A stretch of DNA of 64,000 nucleotides from Cognataquiflexum nitidum (GCF_022538055.1 NZ_JAKZAM010000004.1:62001-126000), one strand, 5' to 3'. Shown: positions 42,643-52,799, counted from the stretch's first letter. Notes: generated from the sequence alone by a model not told the origin. A program made the numbers and translations.

Positions 42643-43446
42643 ATGCCAACCATCACCACCAACGGAACCAATATCTACTTTGAGGAAAAAGGATCGGGAG
42701 AACCGCTGCTCCTGATCATGGGAATCACTGCCCCGGGAAGCGTCTGGGAAAAACATGTCGCCCATTGGGCGAAATCATTCCGCTGTATCCTCGTGGACAA
42801 CAGGGGAGTCGGCAAATCCGACAAGCCTGCAGGTCCATATACTTCCCTTCAGATGGCGCAGGACTGTATCGGCGTGTTGGATCACCTGGGTTTGGGTGCG
42901 GTTAAAGTTGCCGGCGTATCCATGGGAAGCATCATCGCCCAACAGATGGCGATCCATTTTCCGACAAGAGTCAAAGCCATGGTGCTGATGTGTCCCTGGG
43001 CACGCTGTGACAATGCTGCCAAGGCGATTTTCCAACACATGAAGGACTGCAAAGCAAGGTTGAAACCTGAAGAATTCAGCGTGTATATCCAGTTATTGAT
43101 TTTTTCCAAGCAATCCTGGGACAATGAGGAATTTCATGAGGGTCTGTTGGAAGACAGGAAAAATGCCGCTTTGGATCCGAATCCCCAACCGCTGATCGGA
43201 TTGGAAGGACAGGCTGCTGCTTGTGTGACACATGATGTGCTGGAGGATTTGGCAAAAGTGAACTGCCCTGTTTTTGTCTTGGGAGGCGAAGAGGATATTT
43301 TTACCCCCGTATGGATGACCAAGGAAGTGGCTGCTGCCATTCCCAGTTCGGAATTGCATATCTATGAAAAAAGCGGCCATGCTTTCCATTGGGAAAATCT
43401 GGAGGATTTTAATGTGAGGGTTGGGGATTGGTTAAAAAAGCAGTGA
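42643..43446 (+). CDS. Alpha/beta hydrolase
   Basis: 267 residues from the ATG at 42643 (MPTITTNGTNIYFEEKG), preferred over an upstream ATG at 42589 because it begins the conserved fold. The triad is visible: nucleophile in GVSMGS, Asp in GGEEDIFTP, His in KSGHAFHWEN; the oxyanion-type motif DNRGVGKSDKP is typical of the haloperoxidase/esterase-like branch. It is cytoplasmic. Substrate unknown. The gene is monocistronic, with repeat-rich spacers on both sides. Confidence 0.9.
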   Translation: MPTITTNGTNIYFEEKGSGEPLLLIMGITAPGSVWEKHVAHWAKSFRCILVDNRGVGKSDKPAGPYTSLQMAQDCIGVLDHLGLGAVKVAGVSMGSIIAQQMAIHFPTRVKAMVLMCPWARCDNAAKAIFQHMKDCKARLKPEEFSVYIQLLIFSKQSWDNEEFHEGLLEDRKNAALDPNPQPLIGLEGQAAACVTHDVLEDLAKVNCPVFVLGGEEDIFTPVWMTKEVAAAIPSSELHIYEKSGHAFHWENLEDFNVRVGDWLKKQ

Positions 43447-43731
43447 TAATTCTGTCCATAGTCCACAGTCGACAGTCCATACTTGTCCGCCGTGGCGGAG
43501 CCACAGCAATTGAACTTCAAACCAAATTATATTTAATTACCAATATTAAATCATTCCGGAAACTCAAACTCTCCTGCCACAAGTTAATTTCAACACGTTT
43601 ATCTTTCAGGATATTCAATGGATTCCCATCCAATATCCACCAATATCCAGTATCGACTAATATCTAAATTTAAGAAAATAGACTTTTGAATTTAGGAGGC
43701 GGATAAATACATATCTACTTCAAGATTAAAC

Positions 43732-44583
43732 TCAAAGCCCATGCTTTTCTCCCATTTCCCTGATAAATCGATATCCGCTTTCAGCCATTTCCCAAGGTTC
43801 TGAAAACTGCCTCCATACCCCGATTGCATTGGCAAAATCAGGATCATTTCTCGTGAATCCTTCGATGGTCAGCCAACCTTTATACTTGATGTCAGCCAAA
43901 GCAGCAAAAGTCTCATCCCAAGGCACATGCCCCGAACCCGGCGTGCCACGGTCGTTTTCACTGATATGGAAGTGGGCAAGGTAAGGTGAGATGCGGTGTA
44001 TGGCCTCTCCCAGTTTTTTCTCCTCCATATTGGCGTGGTGGGTGTCAAACATCGCCTTGACATTGGGGTGGTTGACGATCTTCAGTAAGTGAGAAAGCTG
44101 CTCCATGGTATTGCAGAGGTAGCATTCAAACCTGTTGAGCGCCTCAGGCGTCAGCAGGATTCCTGCCTGTGCGGCATAATCTCCAGCCTGATGGAGGATT
44201 TCAGCACTGCGCGCATACTCGATATCTTGAGGGGCGGCTTTGGTAAATGTAGCAAAAGCAGAATGGAAAGGTCCACAAAGCACCTGCGAACCCAAGTCAT
44301 GCGAACGATCGATGGTCCACTTGATTTTTTCGAGACCTTTTTGGCGGACATCGTTATCCGGACTGACGAGGTTTTCTTCCATACTGAGCACAAAAACCGT
44401 AGTGACCTCCAAGCCAATATTTTTGCAATGCTCCCCGATTTTTTTGTAGGCAGGGATATCGTCAGAGCCTACAAAAAACTCAGCACCATCATAGCCAATC
44501 TTTTTCAGCCTGTCCAAAATTGGTTTGAGGTCATCAGACATTGCTGCCGACCAAGCCAAAACATTAAATCCGATTTTATTCAT
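43732..44583 (-). CDS. TIM-barrel sugar epimerase (tagatose/psicose 3-epimerase or hydroxypyruvate isomerase-like)
   Basis: 283 residues with a complete Glu-Asp-His-Glu set: LLTPEALNRFE, MFDTHHANMEE, FHISENDRGTPGSGH and LTIEGFTRND. The GTPGSGHVPW segment is characteristic of D-tagatose 3-epimerase/ketose 3-epimerase relatives. It has no signal peptide. It is divergent from the TonB receptor gene by 111 bp. It is the third AP_endonuc_2 protein in this window. Confidence 0.88.
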   Translation of the reverse strand: MNKIGFNVLAWSAAMSDDLKPILDRLKKIGYDGAEFFVGSDDIPAYKKIGEHCKNIGLEVTTVFVLSMEENLVSPDNDVRQKGLEKIKWTIDRSHDLGSQVLCGPFHSAFATFTKAAPQDIEYARSAEILHQAGDYAAQAGILLTPEALNRFECYLCNTMEQLSHLLKIVNHPNVKAMFDTHHANMEEKKLGEAIHRISPYLAHFHISENDRGTPGSGHVPWDETFAALADIKYKGWLTIEGFTRNDPDFANAIGVWRQFSEPWEMAESGYRFIREMGEKHGL

Positions 44584-44694
44584 GGGTTAATAGGGTTTTG
44601 CTAAAAATAAGAAATTCAAATTACTTCTTTGTGAAAAAAAATCAACTAAAAAGCCTATATTTAATTTCAGTTCCCAAAATAAACCCAAATAAAA

Positions 44695-47250
44695 ATGCTT
44701 CGGTTTTTGATTATTTCAATTGGCCTTTTACAATTTGCTTTTTCACTCAAAGCACAAGAATCTGACAGCCTCAGGATGGAGCAAAAACCATTCAATCAGG
44801 GCTTGATTCTTTCTTTGCCGCAGGCCATACAGAGTCAGATTCCGGGACTCTTGGTCTCAAGACCGGGATCAAATCCCAATGGCAACTTTGATATGATTTA
44901 CCGTGGTTACCATACTTTTCTCGGTAGAATGCAGCCGATGTTGATGTTGGATGGAATGCCCGGTTTGGCCTGGCATATGGTAGATCCTTTTTTGATAGAT
45001 TCGATGAGTGTTCGCAGAGGGAGTCAATTGGCACAAATGGGTTTGCAAGCTGCCGCCGGAGTTTTTGATGCTACAATTTCCAATAATGGGAGGGAAGGGC
45101 TTTCGGTAACCTTTCTTCAAAATGTCAGCATGGAAAACTACCAAAGACCCTATGACAACCTAAATGCACAGGAATATAGGAATCAGGCGCCGCCGGGTAC
45201 ATTTTTTGGAAACAGCGATACGGATTGGTTGGAAGCGTTGACACAAACGGCTTGGTCAACCAATACCGGCCTGAAACTCGGATACCGGACGGGCAATTTA
45301 AATTCCAAAGTAATCCTCAGTCACCGCAATGTGGAAGGCATCCAAAAGGAGACCGGCTTCCAACAATTAAGTCTTTATGGGGCCCTCGATTATTCTTTTT
45401 TGAAAAACAAAGTCAAAGTAGGAGTTTCGACATTGGTTGTGGACAGAGATTCTGAAATTGGCAATACCGATTTTTTTCAGGCAGCGGTGGGAATGAATCC
45501 GACATTGGCATTGGATCAGCAAGTCAATACTTACACAGGGTTTAGAGGAAATCCCTGGCTGAGAATGAATGCGGATCAAAACACATTGGATTCCAAAATG
45601 GAAATGTTTCAGGCAAATATTACTGCCAATCCTTTTCCCCAATGGACAATCAGTGGAAGGATTGGCAAAGTAGGGACAATAAAAGACCAATTCTACTTTG
45701 ACGGAATCATAGGTTTGAGCAATGATGCGGGAACCTTTCAGTGGAATAAAACAAGAAAGGATGACCGTACTTACATGGAGTTTTCATCCGATTATTTAAT
45801 TCAAATTGACGACTTTACTTTCAATCCGGGTGTTCGTTTTACCTCCCAAAAGATTTCTTATGACCAATCCGGCACCAATCAAATCCGGCCATTTGAACCA
45901 GAGAATACGATCATAGAGCAAACATTGAATCCCCAAATCGGGAAATATACTCTGAATGCCTTGGGTTTTTTCGTGCAGTCCAATTGGAAGGAAAGATTGT
46001 ATTTTGACTTCCTCTACCAACCTGAAAGTTCATCTAATTTGGGTGAAAATGCGGGATGGGGGCAATTTTTCGGACTGGATCTGAAATATCGTCTCAGTCC
46101 AAAATTCCAGGTTTTTACTTCCTATTCCCATACCGGTTTGATTCCGGATCAGACCGGACTGAGCAAAACCGTTTTACAAATAGAGCCTTTTCCTCGAATC
46201 ACCCATTATGCCAACCCAGATTTGAAGTGGGAAGATACCCATCAGTGGGAAATAGGCGGGAGTGGTTCCTTTTTTCAGAATAAGCTATCTGGGGAATTGA
46301 GGTTTTTTACCAGCAGGTCTTCTGATTTTATCAATCGGATGCGGGCATATGATTGGGATTATGCGGATTGGAATGCCTATTATCCTAATACGTATCAGAA
46401 TTTTGGGGAAATCAGAAACAGGGGTACAGAGTGGGTCATTGGTTTGAATCCTGTCCGTATCGGAAATGTCTTCTATCAAAGCAGTCTCAATGCCACCTTT
46501 CTCAAATCGGAGTGGACGGATCTTGATGCAGAATTTTCCAGCCTTGAAGCTTATGATGTAGGAGTGTCAAGGGCTATTGGTGGAAATCCCCTATACAATT
46601 ACAGTACACTCAGAACTGGTGAGCAAATTGGGACCGGAAGGGCATTGGAATATTTGGGTATAGACCGTGCTACAGGACAATGGATATTTGACAAAGGTGA
46701 TAACCAAAATAATTCAAGTTTAAATTATCCTCCCCAAGGTCAAACCGTTCCTAGATGGTCGATGGGCTGGAACCATCAGGTGCAATGGAAAAAATGGCAG
46801 TTGGATGCGTTTTTCAGGGGAGTGTTTGGGCATATCAATGCCAATGAAACCAACATGAGGTATGGAGGTGTAAATTTTTTCAATCAAAATGCACTTACCT
46901 CTCATCAAATCCTAAAAGATAACGGGCTGACTGATTTTAACAGGTTCAGCAGTTACTTTATCGAAGAATCCGGATTTATTTCTCTGCATTACTTGTCAGT
47001 TTCGAGGGATTTGGATTTTTTGGTCAAAAATAAAAAAGTGTCAAGCAGAATTTCTCTGATAGCAAATAACCTGTTTTTCATCACTTCGTATTCCGCCGCA
47101 GATCCTGAAGCAAGGCTAAGCACAAGGCCTATTTGGCAATTTGATGAGCATATTGAATACTATGACAATTATTATTCATCAGGGATTGATGCGACGTCCA
47201 CTTGGTTACCTTCAAGAGCATTTACACTTTCCTATCAGGTGAATTTTTAG
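44695..47250 (+). CDS. TonB-dependent outer-membrane receptor (plug plus barrel)
   Basis: 851 residues, signal peptide ending SLKAQ. The plug domain starts near residue 30 (SLPQAIQSQIPGLLV; MLDGMPG; SMSVRRGSQLAQMGLQAAAGVFDATIS) and the rest is a long barrel rich in aromatic strands, ending in the terminal strand FTLSYQVNF. It lacks the carboxypeptidase-regulatory-like N-terminal domain of SusC proteins and no SusD partner follows, so it is an unpaired SusC-like receptor. It imports an unknown ligand using TonB energy. Its closeness to sugar isomerases hints at a sugar-derived ligand. Confidence 0.85.
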   Translation: MLRFLIISIGLLQFAFSLKAQESDSLRMEQKPFNQGLILSLPQAIQSQIPGLLVSRPGSNPNGNFDMIYRGYHTFLGRMQPMLMLDGMPGLAWHMVDPFLIDSMSVRRGSQLAQMGLQAAAGVFDATISNNGREGLSVTFLQNVSMENYQRPYDNLNAQEYRNQAPPGTFFGNSDTDWLEALTQTAWSTNTGLKLGYRTGNLNSKVILSHRNVEGIQKETGFQQLSLYGALDYSFLKNKVKVGVSTLVVDRDSEIGNTDFFQAAVGMNPTLALDQQVNTYTGFRGNPWLRMNADQNTLDSKMEMFQANITANPFPQWTISGRIGKVGTIKDQFYFDGIIGLSNDAGTFQWNKTRKDDRTYMEFSSDYLIQIDDFTFNPGVRFTSQKISYDQSGTNQIRPFEPENTIIEQTLNPQIGKYTLNALGFFVQSNWKERLYFDFLYQPESSSNLGENAGWGQFFGLDLKYRLSPKFQVFTSYSHTGLIPDQTGLSKTVLQIEPFPRITHYANPDLKWEDTHQWEIGGSGSFFQNKLSGELRFFTSRSSDFINRMRAYDWDYADWNAYYPNTYQNFGEIRNRGTEWVIGLNPVRIGNVFYQSSLNATFLKSEWTDLDAEFSSLEAYDVGVSRAIGGNPLYNYSTLRTGEQIGTGRALEYLGIDRATGQWIFDKGDNQNNSSLNYPPQGQTVPRWSMGWNHQVQWKKWQLDAFFRGVFGHINANETNMRYGGVNFFNQNALTSHQILKDNGLTDFNRFSSYFIEESGFISLHYLSVSRDLDFLVKNKKVSSRISLIANNLFFITSYSAADPEARLSTRPIWQFDEHIEYYDNYYSSGIDATSTWLPSRAFTLSYQVNF

Positions 47251-48269
47251 AAAAGATCTCTCCTTCGTCGAGATGACAAGGGAAAGTCTAATCCAATGCT
47301 TGATGTTTCTTGCAGTTTAATTGGGTAGAAAGCTTCAACTTGTCATTTCGTGAATTCAACATTATCAAAATGTTCAGAAAGGGGAATGACAATTAAACTA
47401 TTTTATTTCGGCCTCGTCCACGATAGCGATCGGGATCGGCCACCAAGGTTGTTTTTGGGAGAAGGGTTAGGAGGAAAAAGCGGCGCAGCCGCTTTTTCCT
47501 CCTAACCCTCTAAACACCGAATCTCCGGTCCCTGAGCTTGTCGAAGGGTAAATTGCTATTACGTCATTGGTAAGGAGGTACTGCCTGTTCCGTTTTCTTC
47601 GGGAACTGAAGGATTTCATTTATTAGAGACCCTTCGCTTCACTACCAATGATATCACCGGAGCTTGGGGTATCTTGATTCTAATTTCAATAAAACTTATT
47701 TTTTCGATTAAATTTCCTCCTGCTTTAGCTGGAGGGGAAATAAAAGCACCGATCTCCGCGGCTTTAGCCAAATCCTATCCACCTTCATAAATCCAATCTC
47801 ATTGTTTTGGCTAAAGCCGATTTTTTGCTCGGCATTTATTTGTGAATGGGCTTATTCCTATTGAACCTCAATATTCCAAAATGTCATTCCCCATTCTGAA
47901 CATTTGCAAATTGTTAAAAACTCAGGGTGACGCCAATCAAAATCTGTCATTGCGACCGTACGGAGAAATCTGTGGAATGCTCCTAAAAGATATCTCCTTC
48001 GTCGAGATGACAAGGATAAGTCTAATCCAAAGCTTGATGTTTTTTGCAGTTTAATTGGGCTGAGAGCTTCAACTTGTCATTTCGCCCGTGGTGAGAAATC
48101 AGTGGAATGCTCCTAAAAGATCTCTCCATCGTCGAGATGACAAGGATAAGTCTAATCCAAAGCTTGATGTTTAATTGAGCAGATGTCTTAGTTTATGGAG
48201 ATGCTTCACTACGTTCAGCATGACGCAGGTAGTCAGTCATCCTTAGACACGAAGGATCTCAATGACAAA
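47251..48269. repeat. 1-kb non-coding block of dispersed repeats
   Basis: Three copies of an element beginning AAAAGATCTCTCCTTCGTCG start at 47251, 47985 and 48115; the first two continue for about 100 bp (...GAGATGACAAGG...TTGATGTTT...CTTCAACTTGTCATTTCG). Other parts include a CCACGATAGCGATCGGGAT motif at 47417 (again at 57991 with one change) and a TTCACTACGTTCAGCATGAC element near 48205. The only frame listed in the block is repeat sequence, so no gene is called. Confidence 0.75.
47464..47508. repeat. Perfect 21-bp inverted repeat, 3-base loop
   Basis: GGGTTAGGAGGAAAAAGCGG plus one further base (47464-47484), loop GCA (47485-47487), and the exact complement at 47488-47508. It is a very stable cruciform or RNA hairpin in the repeat block. 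It lies 214 bp past the receptor stop and has no T-run, so it is not a typical terminator. Confidence 0.9.
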
Positions 48270-49313
48270 TTATTTAAAATCCTCCACTTTCATTCCTTTT
48301 CTGAATGTTCCAAAACCAAACATGGTCGGTTCGTATTTACCAACGATGGACACGTTCAGGTCAGGTGTGATTTGGTCCGACATTTCCAATCCCCAAAAGA
48401 CAGCATTGACAATCAGTCTCCTCAGGTCGTCACTTTGCAAATCCACCGAAGCTCCCATCGTGGTAGCGAATACTTTTCCTTTTTTTCCTCCTTCTACCTG
48501 ATAATCTTTGGTCCAAGCCATAGGCATCACAGATTTTTCCCAGATCAAAGGAGTATCGGGAGTCATGCCTTTGGTGGGTTGGCCATAGACGAGCACTTGC
48601 GCATCCTTAGTCAGGTTCTTTACAGTATACACATCCGAAGCCGCCCAAATATCATTGACTCCACGAAGGATAGGATGGTCTGCCAGTTGTGCGGGACCGT
48701 CTATCAGCGCACGCGCGCCTTCTTTGGCATGTTCGCCATGGTGGGCCACCCAAGTTTCTCCGAGTATTTTTTGCCCGAATCCGCCTTCCCAACCCGCACT
48801 TTTGTTTCTCCAATCATACTTGGCATAGGGACTGTTTTTGTTTTTTTCGTAATGGAAGGCATGGGTTGCCGTTCTCATACCGATGATCGGTTTGCCGGCC
48901 ATGATGAAGTCGTGGAAATATTTGGTCTGCTCATCCGGCAATTCGCGGAATCTGGTAAGCAAAATCATCAGGTCTGCTTTTGCCAAATGTTCCAAGCCGG
49001 GAATGTTGTTTTGGTAAGAAGGGACGATATTGCCGGTCTCCGGTTCGATCGGAAACAACACCGTGCAGGTAAATCCATAATGTTCAGCTAATAATTTACC
49101 TAACATGGGCATCCCTTCCTCCGATCTGTACTCATCATCGCCGCTTACAAGGACGATATGTTTTCCTTTGCCGGGACCGGATTTTCCTTCAAACTGCAAC
49201 CAGGTTTTACCCTGCTGTGCCTGACAGCTGATAGAAAATATCAGGAAAAAGGTTAGGCTTAAGAATAAATAGCTGGGAAAATACTTTGGGGAAACCACAA
49301 TTTGAGTTGACAT
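48270..49313 (-). CDS. ThuA-like domain secreted protein
   Basis: 347 residues, signal peptide to about residue 33 (SISCQAQQG; the Cys may make it a lipoprotein). The glutamine-amidotransferase-like ThuA fold is visible: KHIVLVSGDDEYRSEEGMPML, then DLMILLTRFRELP, PIIGMRTATHAF and WVAHHGEHAK. ThuA proteins take part in trehalose/keto-trehalose metabolism in rhizobia, and secreted versions are frequent in Bacteroidota glycoside loci. The gene is solitary, with a repeat block downstream. Confidence 0.82.
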   Translation of the reverse strand: MSTQIVVSPKYFPSYLFLSLTFFLIFSISCQAQQGKTWLQFEGKSGPGKGKHIVLVSGDDEYRSEEGMPMLGKLLAEHYGFTCTVLFPIEPETGNIVPSYQNNIPGLEHLAKADLMILLTRFRELPDEQTKYFHDFIMAGKPIIGMRTATHAFHYEKNKNSPYAKYDWRNKSAGWEGGFGQKILGETWVAHHGEHAKEGARALIDGPAQLADHPILRGVNDIWAASDVYTVKNLTKDAQVLVYGQPTKGMTPDTPLIWEKSVMPMAWTKDYQVEGGKKGKVFATTMGASVDLQSDDLRRLIVNAVFWGLEMSDQITPDLNVSIVGKYEPTMFGFGTFRKGMKVEDFK

Positions 49314-49452
49314 AGGTTTATTTGGTTTTATGGAAATTTCAGGATCTTTTCACTTTCCAAAAGATACTTTGAAAGTGGGTTTGAAAAAAGAAAAATTTGA
49401 TGGGAATAAAAAAATGATAGAGATTTTTTGACTTTGAAGCAAATCGGAAACC

Positions 49453-50490
49453 CTACTCAATCAATAGATATCCTCTTTTTTTGGCTACAAACAATTGCTG
49501 ACAGGCATCTGGTGAACCTATCATAAACCCACGTCCTGGCACCTGACCAAAGATTTCGTATTCTCCGGGATTGATTTTGAAAGACTCCCATACATCCACA
49601 TTTTCTCTGAGGCGGTATATGGTGACAGTTTCATCGGTTCCATTGAAGAAAAGAAAAAAAGACAATCCCGAAAAACTTCCCTCCCACTCCCGGTTCAGTT
49701 CGGAGCAGTCCAGTTTGGGAAACGGATTCATGCCGAGAGACATAAAAAATTCATCCAATTGGGCATTGGTGATTCCCTCGTTCAGACGTTTTATTTCTCC
49801 CATAATGGCCGCACGGATGGCACCCATAGACGTGATATGGGAAATCTGGTTGCCGAATTTTTTTCGAAAAAGGCTTAGCCTATTCTTGTAAAAAGGGTCT
49901 TGTAGGAAGTATTGGACTTTTTTGTCCCGGTCTTCTATTGTCGTACCGGAATACCAATCAAAATTATCAGCCATGAATTTCTCATTCCAATTGGAAAGTT
50001 CATTCAATTCCTCGGCGGATTTTTCCAAGTCATCGAGTCTTGTTTTGTATGATTTTATCAGCTTGATGAGTTGGTTATAGGAAGGATCAAAATCCCTTTC
50101 TTTTTGGAGGATAGTGATGATATTCTCATCTTGGAGCCAGGCATATTGGGTACTGTTGCCCATCAGGTCATTCAGTATTCTGTTGCGTCTGAAGTTGTCA
50201 TCCGTCAGTTTCCCATCAATCAGCAACCCCATCAAAGAATCCTGTGCATCAAACCTGCCGGTGAACCGATCAAGCAAGAACTGATTGGTTTTCAATCCTT
50301 TTTCGAGGTCGGCGATCAGCCTGACAGTCTCCGCTTTGGTTTTTTTATCATTGTTTTGGTTATTGAAATTCACAGCGATCATGATTCCTACCACTACCAA
50401 AAAAATCTCCCCAAAAGCGTAAATCAGGTATCTGGTAAACCTGTTTTCAACCAAAAGCTTTTGGCGGATATTGCGGAAGAATCTTACCAT
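49453..50490 (-). CDS. DUF6090 family membrane protein
   Basis: 345 residues from the ATG at 50490 (MVRFFRNIRQKLLVENRFTRY), preferred over the upstream ATG at 50523 because the family starts with this motif. One membrane segment follows at about residues 23-42 (YAFGEIFLVVVGIMIAV), ending in the FNNQN pattern typical of DUF6090. The remainder is helical and may reach into the periplasm. The family is frequent in Bacteroidota and has no assigned function. Confidence 0.85.
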   Translation of the reverse strand: MVRFFRNIRQKLLVENRFTRYLIYAFGEIFLVVVGIMIAVNFNNQNNDKKTKAETVRLIADLEKGLKTNQFLLDRFTGRFDAQDSLMGLLIDGKLTDDNFRRNRILNDLMGNSTQYAWLQDENIITILQKERDFDPSYNQLIKLIKSYKTRLDDLEKSAEELNELSNWNEKFMADNFDWYSGTTIEDRDKKVQYFLQDPFYKNRLSLFRKKFGNQISHITSMGAIRAAIMGEIKRLNEGITNAQLDEFFMSLGMNPFPKLDCSELNREWEGSFSGLSFFLFFNGTDETVTIYRLRENVDVWESFKINPGEYEIFGQVPGRGFMIGSPDACQQLFVAKKRGYLLIE

Positions 50491-50649
50491 AGAATAACAA
50501 TATAGCCACAAATGCAGTATCAAAAAAATCCATTTCGTATAGATTTTCTTTAATCCATTGTCATTTTTGTAAATACCTACCTAGCCATAGTCCCTAATTC
50601 TCCACTATGCTCATTATGGGTTATCAATTACAACCATATTGAATTGATC

Positions 50650-52155
50650 TTATAAAAAGTTACAAATAATAGGTTTGATACTTGGGTCAAGCTGTCCTCT
50701 TCTAAATGGCTTCAACCTTGCATCAGGTGCATTTAAGTCCTTGGGCATAAACAATGCATTTTCATACACCTTTGTCATTCTTACTTTTTGGTCAAAAGTA
50801 AAATTGTCATTACTGTTGATATAATCCATGAAGTTAGTCGAAATGAAAGGAGCGTTTGAACAGTTTGTCCTATTATTGCTCCATCTTGTGGATTGATTAG
50901 ATGGTAAAGTATGAGATGGAGTATCATCGCAATAATCTCCTGTCTGACAATCCTGGAATGTATGGTAGAGCCCAAGATAATGTCCCAATTCATGCGCCAA
51001 TACATTGTCATCGCGGTACTGACCGTTAAATAACCTAAAATCTAGAGCGATCATAATTGGATAGAATAATTCGGTATCAGGTGCTAAAATGGGCGAAAGC
51101 CCGCCTACTACAGGACTTGTCAAAAAAGGAAGGTATGCATAACCGGCTGCACCCATGCTACTTAGGTCCTCTACAAACACGTTGATATATTGGGTTGGAT
51201 CCCATAAGTTATTAAATTTCAGTTGCAGTAGTTCTCTGTCTTGGGCATCTTGAAATACTCTATTGGTAACAATTCTGTTGATACCTCTTGTTTCCATGGG
51301 GCTGCCATCAGGATTTCTGTCAGCCATTTTAAACCTAAATCCTGCATCTACTGCATTTAAATTCCTTCTGAAAGAGCTTCTTATACCTCCACTAAAAGCA
51401 ATATTAGAATTGTTTATCTGACTTTCTACAGTTTGTTGGGAAGGATTAAAGAGATTGGAAAAAACATGATACACCACCTGAAACTCTTTAATTGGAAAGG
51501 ATATATCCTCACGTGAATTGATTTTGAGAATATTGCTATTAACTCCGAATACGGAAGCTTGCACCTCCAACAATCCTATTTGAGTTATTGGGACACCTAT
51601 TAACCTGTTGCCGTTTTCATTTCCAACCTTTAAGGATAAATTTCTCCTGATTTGTTCTTCTACACCCGGAATTTCTCCATTTGGGCCAAATGCACGAAGC
51701 GTAAAGTCATACGTTTCTTTGTTGGCCAATGTATATTCATTTCGGGTCTCGTTAGAAAAATCCAAAACCAATTGAGAAATATAATCACCCTCTACTACTT
51801 CAATCTCTACCTCATTGCTGAATGTAAGTTCTCTTGTTGGGAACATTACCCTGAGTTTATATTTTCCTGGACGTGAAAGGTCCAACTTTGGTTCTTTGAT
51901 CACCGAATCACCGAGATAAATCACATAAGGAACATCAAAATTATTTAAAAAAGGCCTGTTGTCTCTGTCAAAAAAACTAACGGTGAGGTTGAAATTTTCC
52001 ACAATATTTTCTGAGAAAAATATTGTTTTCGAAGAGATTAATTGGATTCTGTTGATCTGATTGAGGTAAAATGAATTTTCAGATTCCCTGTCTGTCATAC
52101 AGGAATTGAATATCAAAAGAACCAAAAAACCGACAATTGATAGAATCTTTTTCAT
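50650..52155 (-). CDS. Zinc metalloprotease lipoprotein (M43, cytophagalysin-like)
   Basis: 501 residues; a lipoprotein signal ends at FNSCMTD. The C-terminal third holds the zinc site HELGHYLGLYHTF (extended HExxHxxGxxH) and further on SFMDY-type Met-turn residues (FMDYINSND), with a disulphide-rich loop CQTGDYCDDTP, all typical of M43/pappalysin-like enzymes. The N-terminal half is beta-rich and probably Ig-like. The start codon shares one base with the stop of the upstream barrel gene (TAATG), so the two are translationally coupled. The protease is likely displayed on the outer membrane. Confidence 0.9.
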   Translation of the reverse strand: MKKILSIVGFLVLLIFNSCMTDRESENSFYLNQINRIQLISSKTIFFSENIVENFNLTVSFFDRDNRPFLNNFDVPYVIYLGDSVIKEPKLDLSRPGKYKLRVMFPTRELTFSNEVEIEVVEGDYISQLVLDFSNETRNEYTLANKETYDFTLRAFGPNGEIPGVEEQIRRNLSLKVGNENGNRLIGVPITQIGLLEVQASVFGVNSNILKINSREDISFPIKEFQVVYHVFSNLFNPSQQTVESQINNSNIAFSGGIRSSFRRNLNAVDAGFRFKMADRNPDGSPMETRGINRIVTNRVFQDAQDRELLQLKFNNLWDPTQYINVFVEDLSSMGAAGYAYLPFLTSPVVGGLSPILAPDTELFYPIMIALDFRLFNGQYRDDNVLAHELGHYLGLYHTFQDCQTGDYCDDTPSHTLPSNQSTRWSNNRTNCSNAPFISTNFMDYINSNDNFTFDQKVRMTKVYENALFMPKDLNAPDARLKPFRRGQLDPSIKPIICNFL

Positions 52156-52799
52156 TAGAATACAAGAATGAGTTGAACCTGATTGATGCTGTTGGGAACA
52201 ACAGGATTATTTACAAAATCATTGAGAGACTGATAGTATCTAAATTCTATCAGCCTTTTTCCCAAATAAACCCCTGCTCCAAAGGAGAGACCATATTGGA
52301 GCTTGTTGACTTCAACATTGAAGTTATTTACCGAATTTCCATTTAGTGTGGTGTTTTGGGTGCTGTTCAGGATATACTTCGCAAAACCTCCCAATGATAA
52401 TGTTCCTTTGTATTTACCTCCATAGGTCAATACCAAAGGCAGTGCATCCAAACCGAAAGACAGGTTACTAAACGAAGTGATTGCCTCGAGGTCAGGATTG
52501 ATAGAGTTGTTTTTGATATTTTGGTATTCCAGATAAGGCTCTAGTCTGAAACGGTTATATTCGCTCATTTTCCAGTCAAAGGACATTCCCAATGCTGCCC
52601 CTATTTTATAATCGGAAGCCACCTGCCCAAAAGACAAATCACCATAATCAAAGGAATTAAGAGAGGGAGAAAAACGGATTCCCATCCTAAAATCATGGGT
52701 TTTCTCAGGAATGCTGTCATTGAGTATCTCTGCTTTTGCCTCAAATCCCCACATGATAAAACTAACCATGAAAAGTAGGGTAGCAAGAGATTTTTTCAT
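52155..52799 (-). CDS. Outer-membrane beta-barrel protein (PorT-like)
   Basis: About 214 residues from ATG 52799 (MKKSLATLLFMVSF); an alternative ATG lies at 52814. A signal peptide is followed by alternating beta strands (MGIRFSPSLNSFDYG, AALGMSFDWKMSEYNRFRLEPYLEYQN, YGLSFGAGVYLGKRLIEFRYYQS) and a C-terminal NQVQLILVF strand, typical of an eight-stranded barrel. It is encoded first in a two-gene operon with the M43 lipoprotein. Confidence 0.82.
   Translation of the reverse strand: MKKSLATLLFMVSFIMWGFEAKAEILNDSIPEKTHDFRMGIRFSPSLNSFDYGDLSFGQVASDYKIGAALGMSFDWKMSEYNRFRLEPYLEYQNIKNNSINPDLEAITSFSNLSFGLDALPLVLTYGGKYKGTLSLGGFAKYILNSTQNTTLNGNSVNNFNVEVNKLQYGLSFGAGVYLGKRLIEFRYYQSLNDFVNNPVVPNSINQVQLILVF

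Noticed and set aside
47842-48054. 70-codon frame in the repeat block
   Set aside because: It consists of dispersed-repeat sequence and has no independent support.
48195-49091. 298-codon open frame on the plus strand
   Set aside because: Antisense to the ThuA-like gene and beginning in repeat sequence; composition is atypical for a protein.
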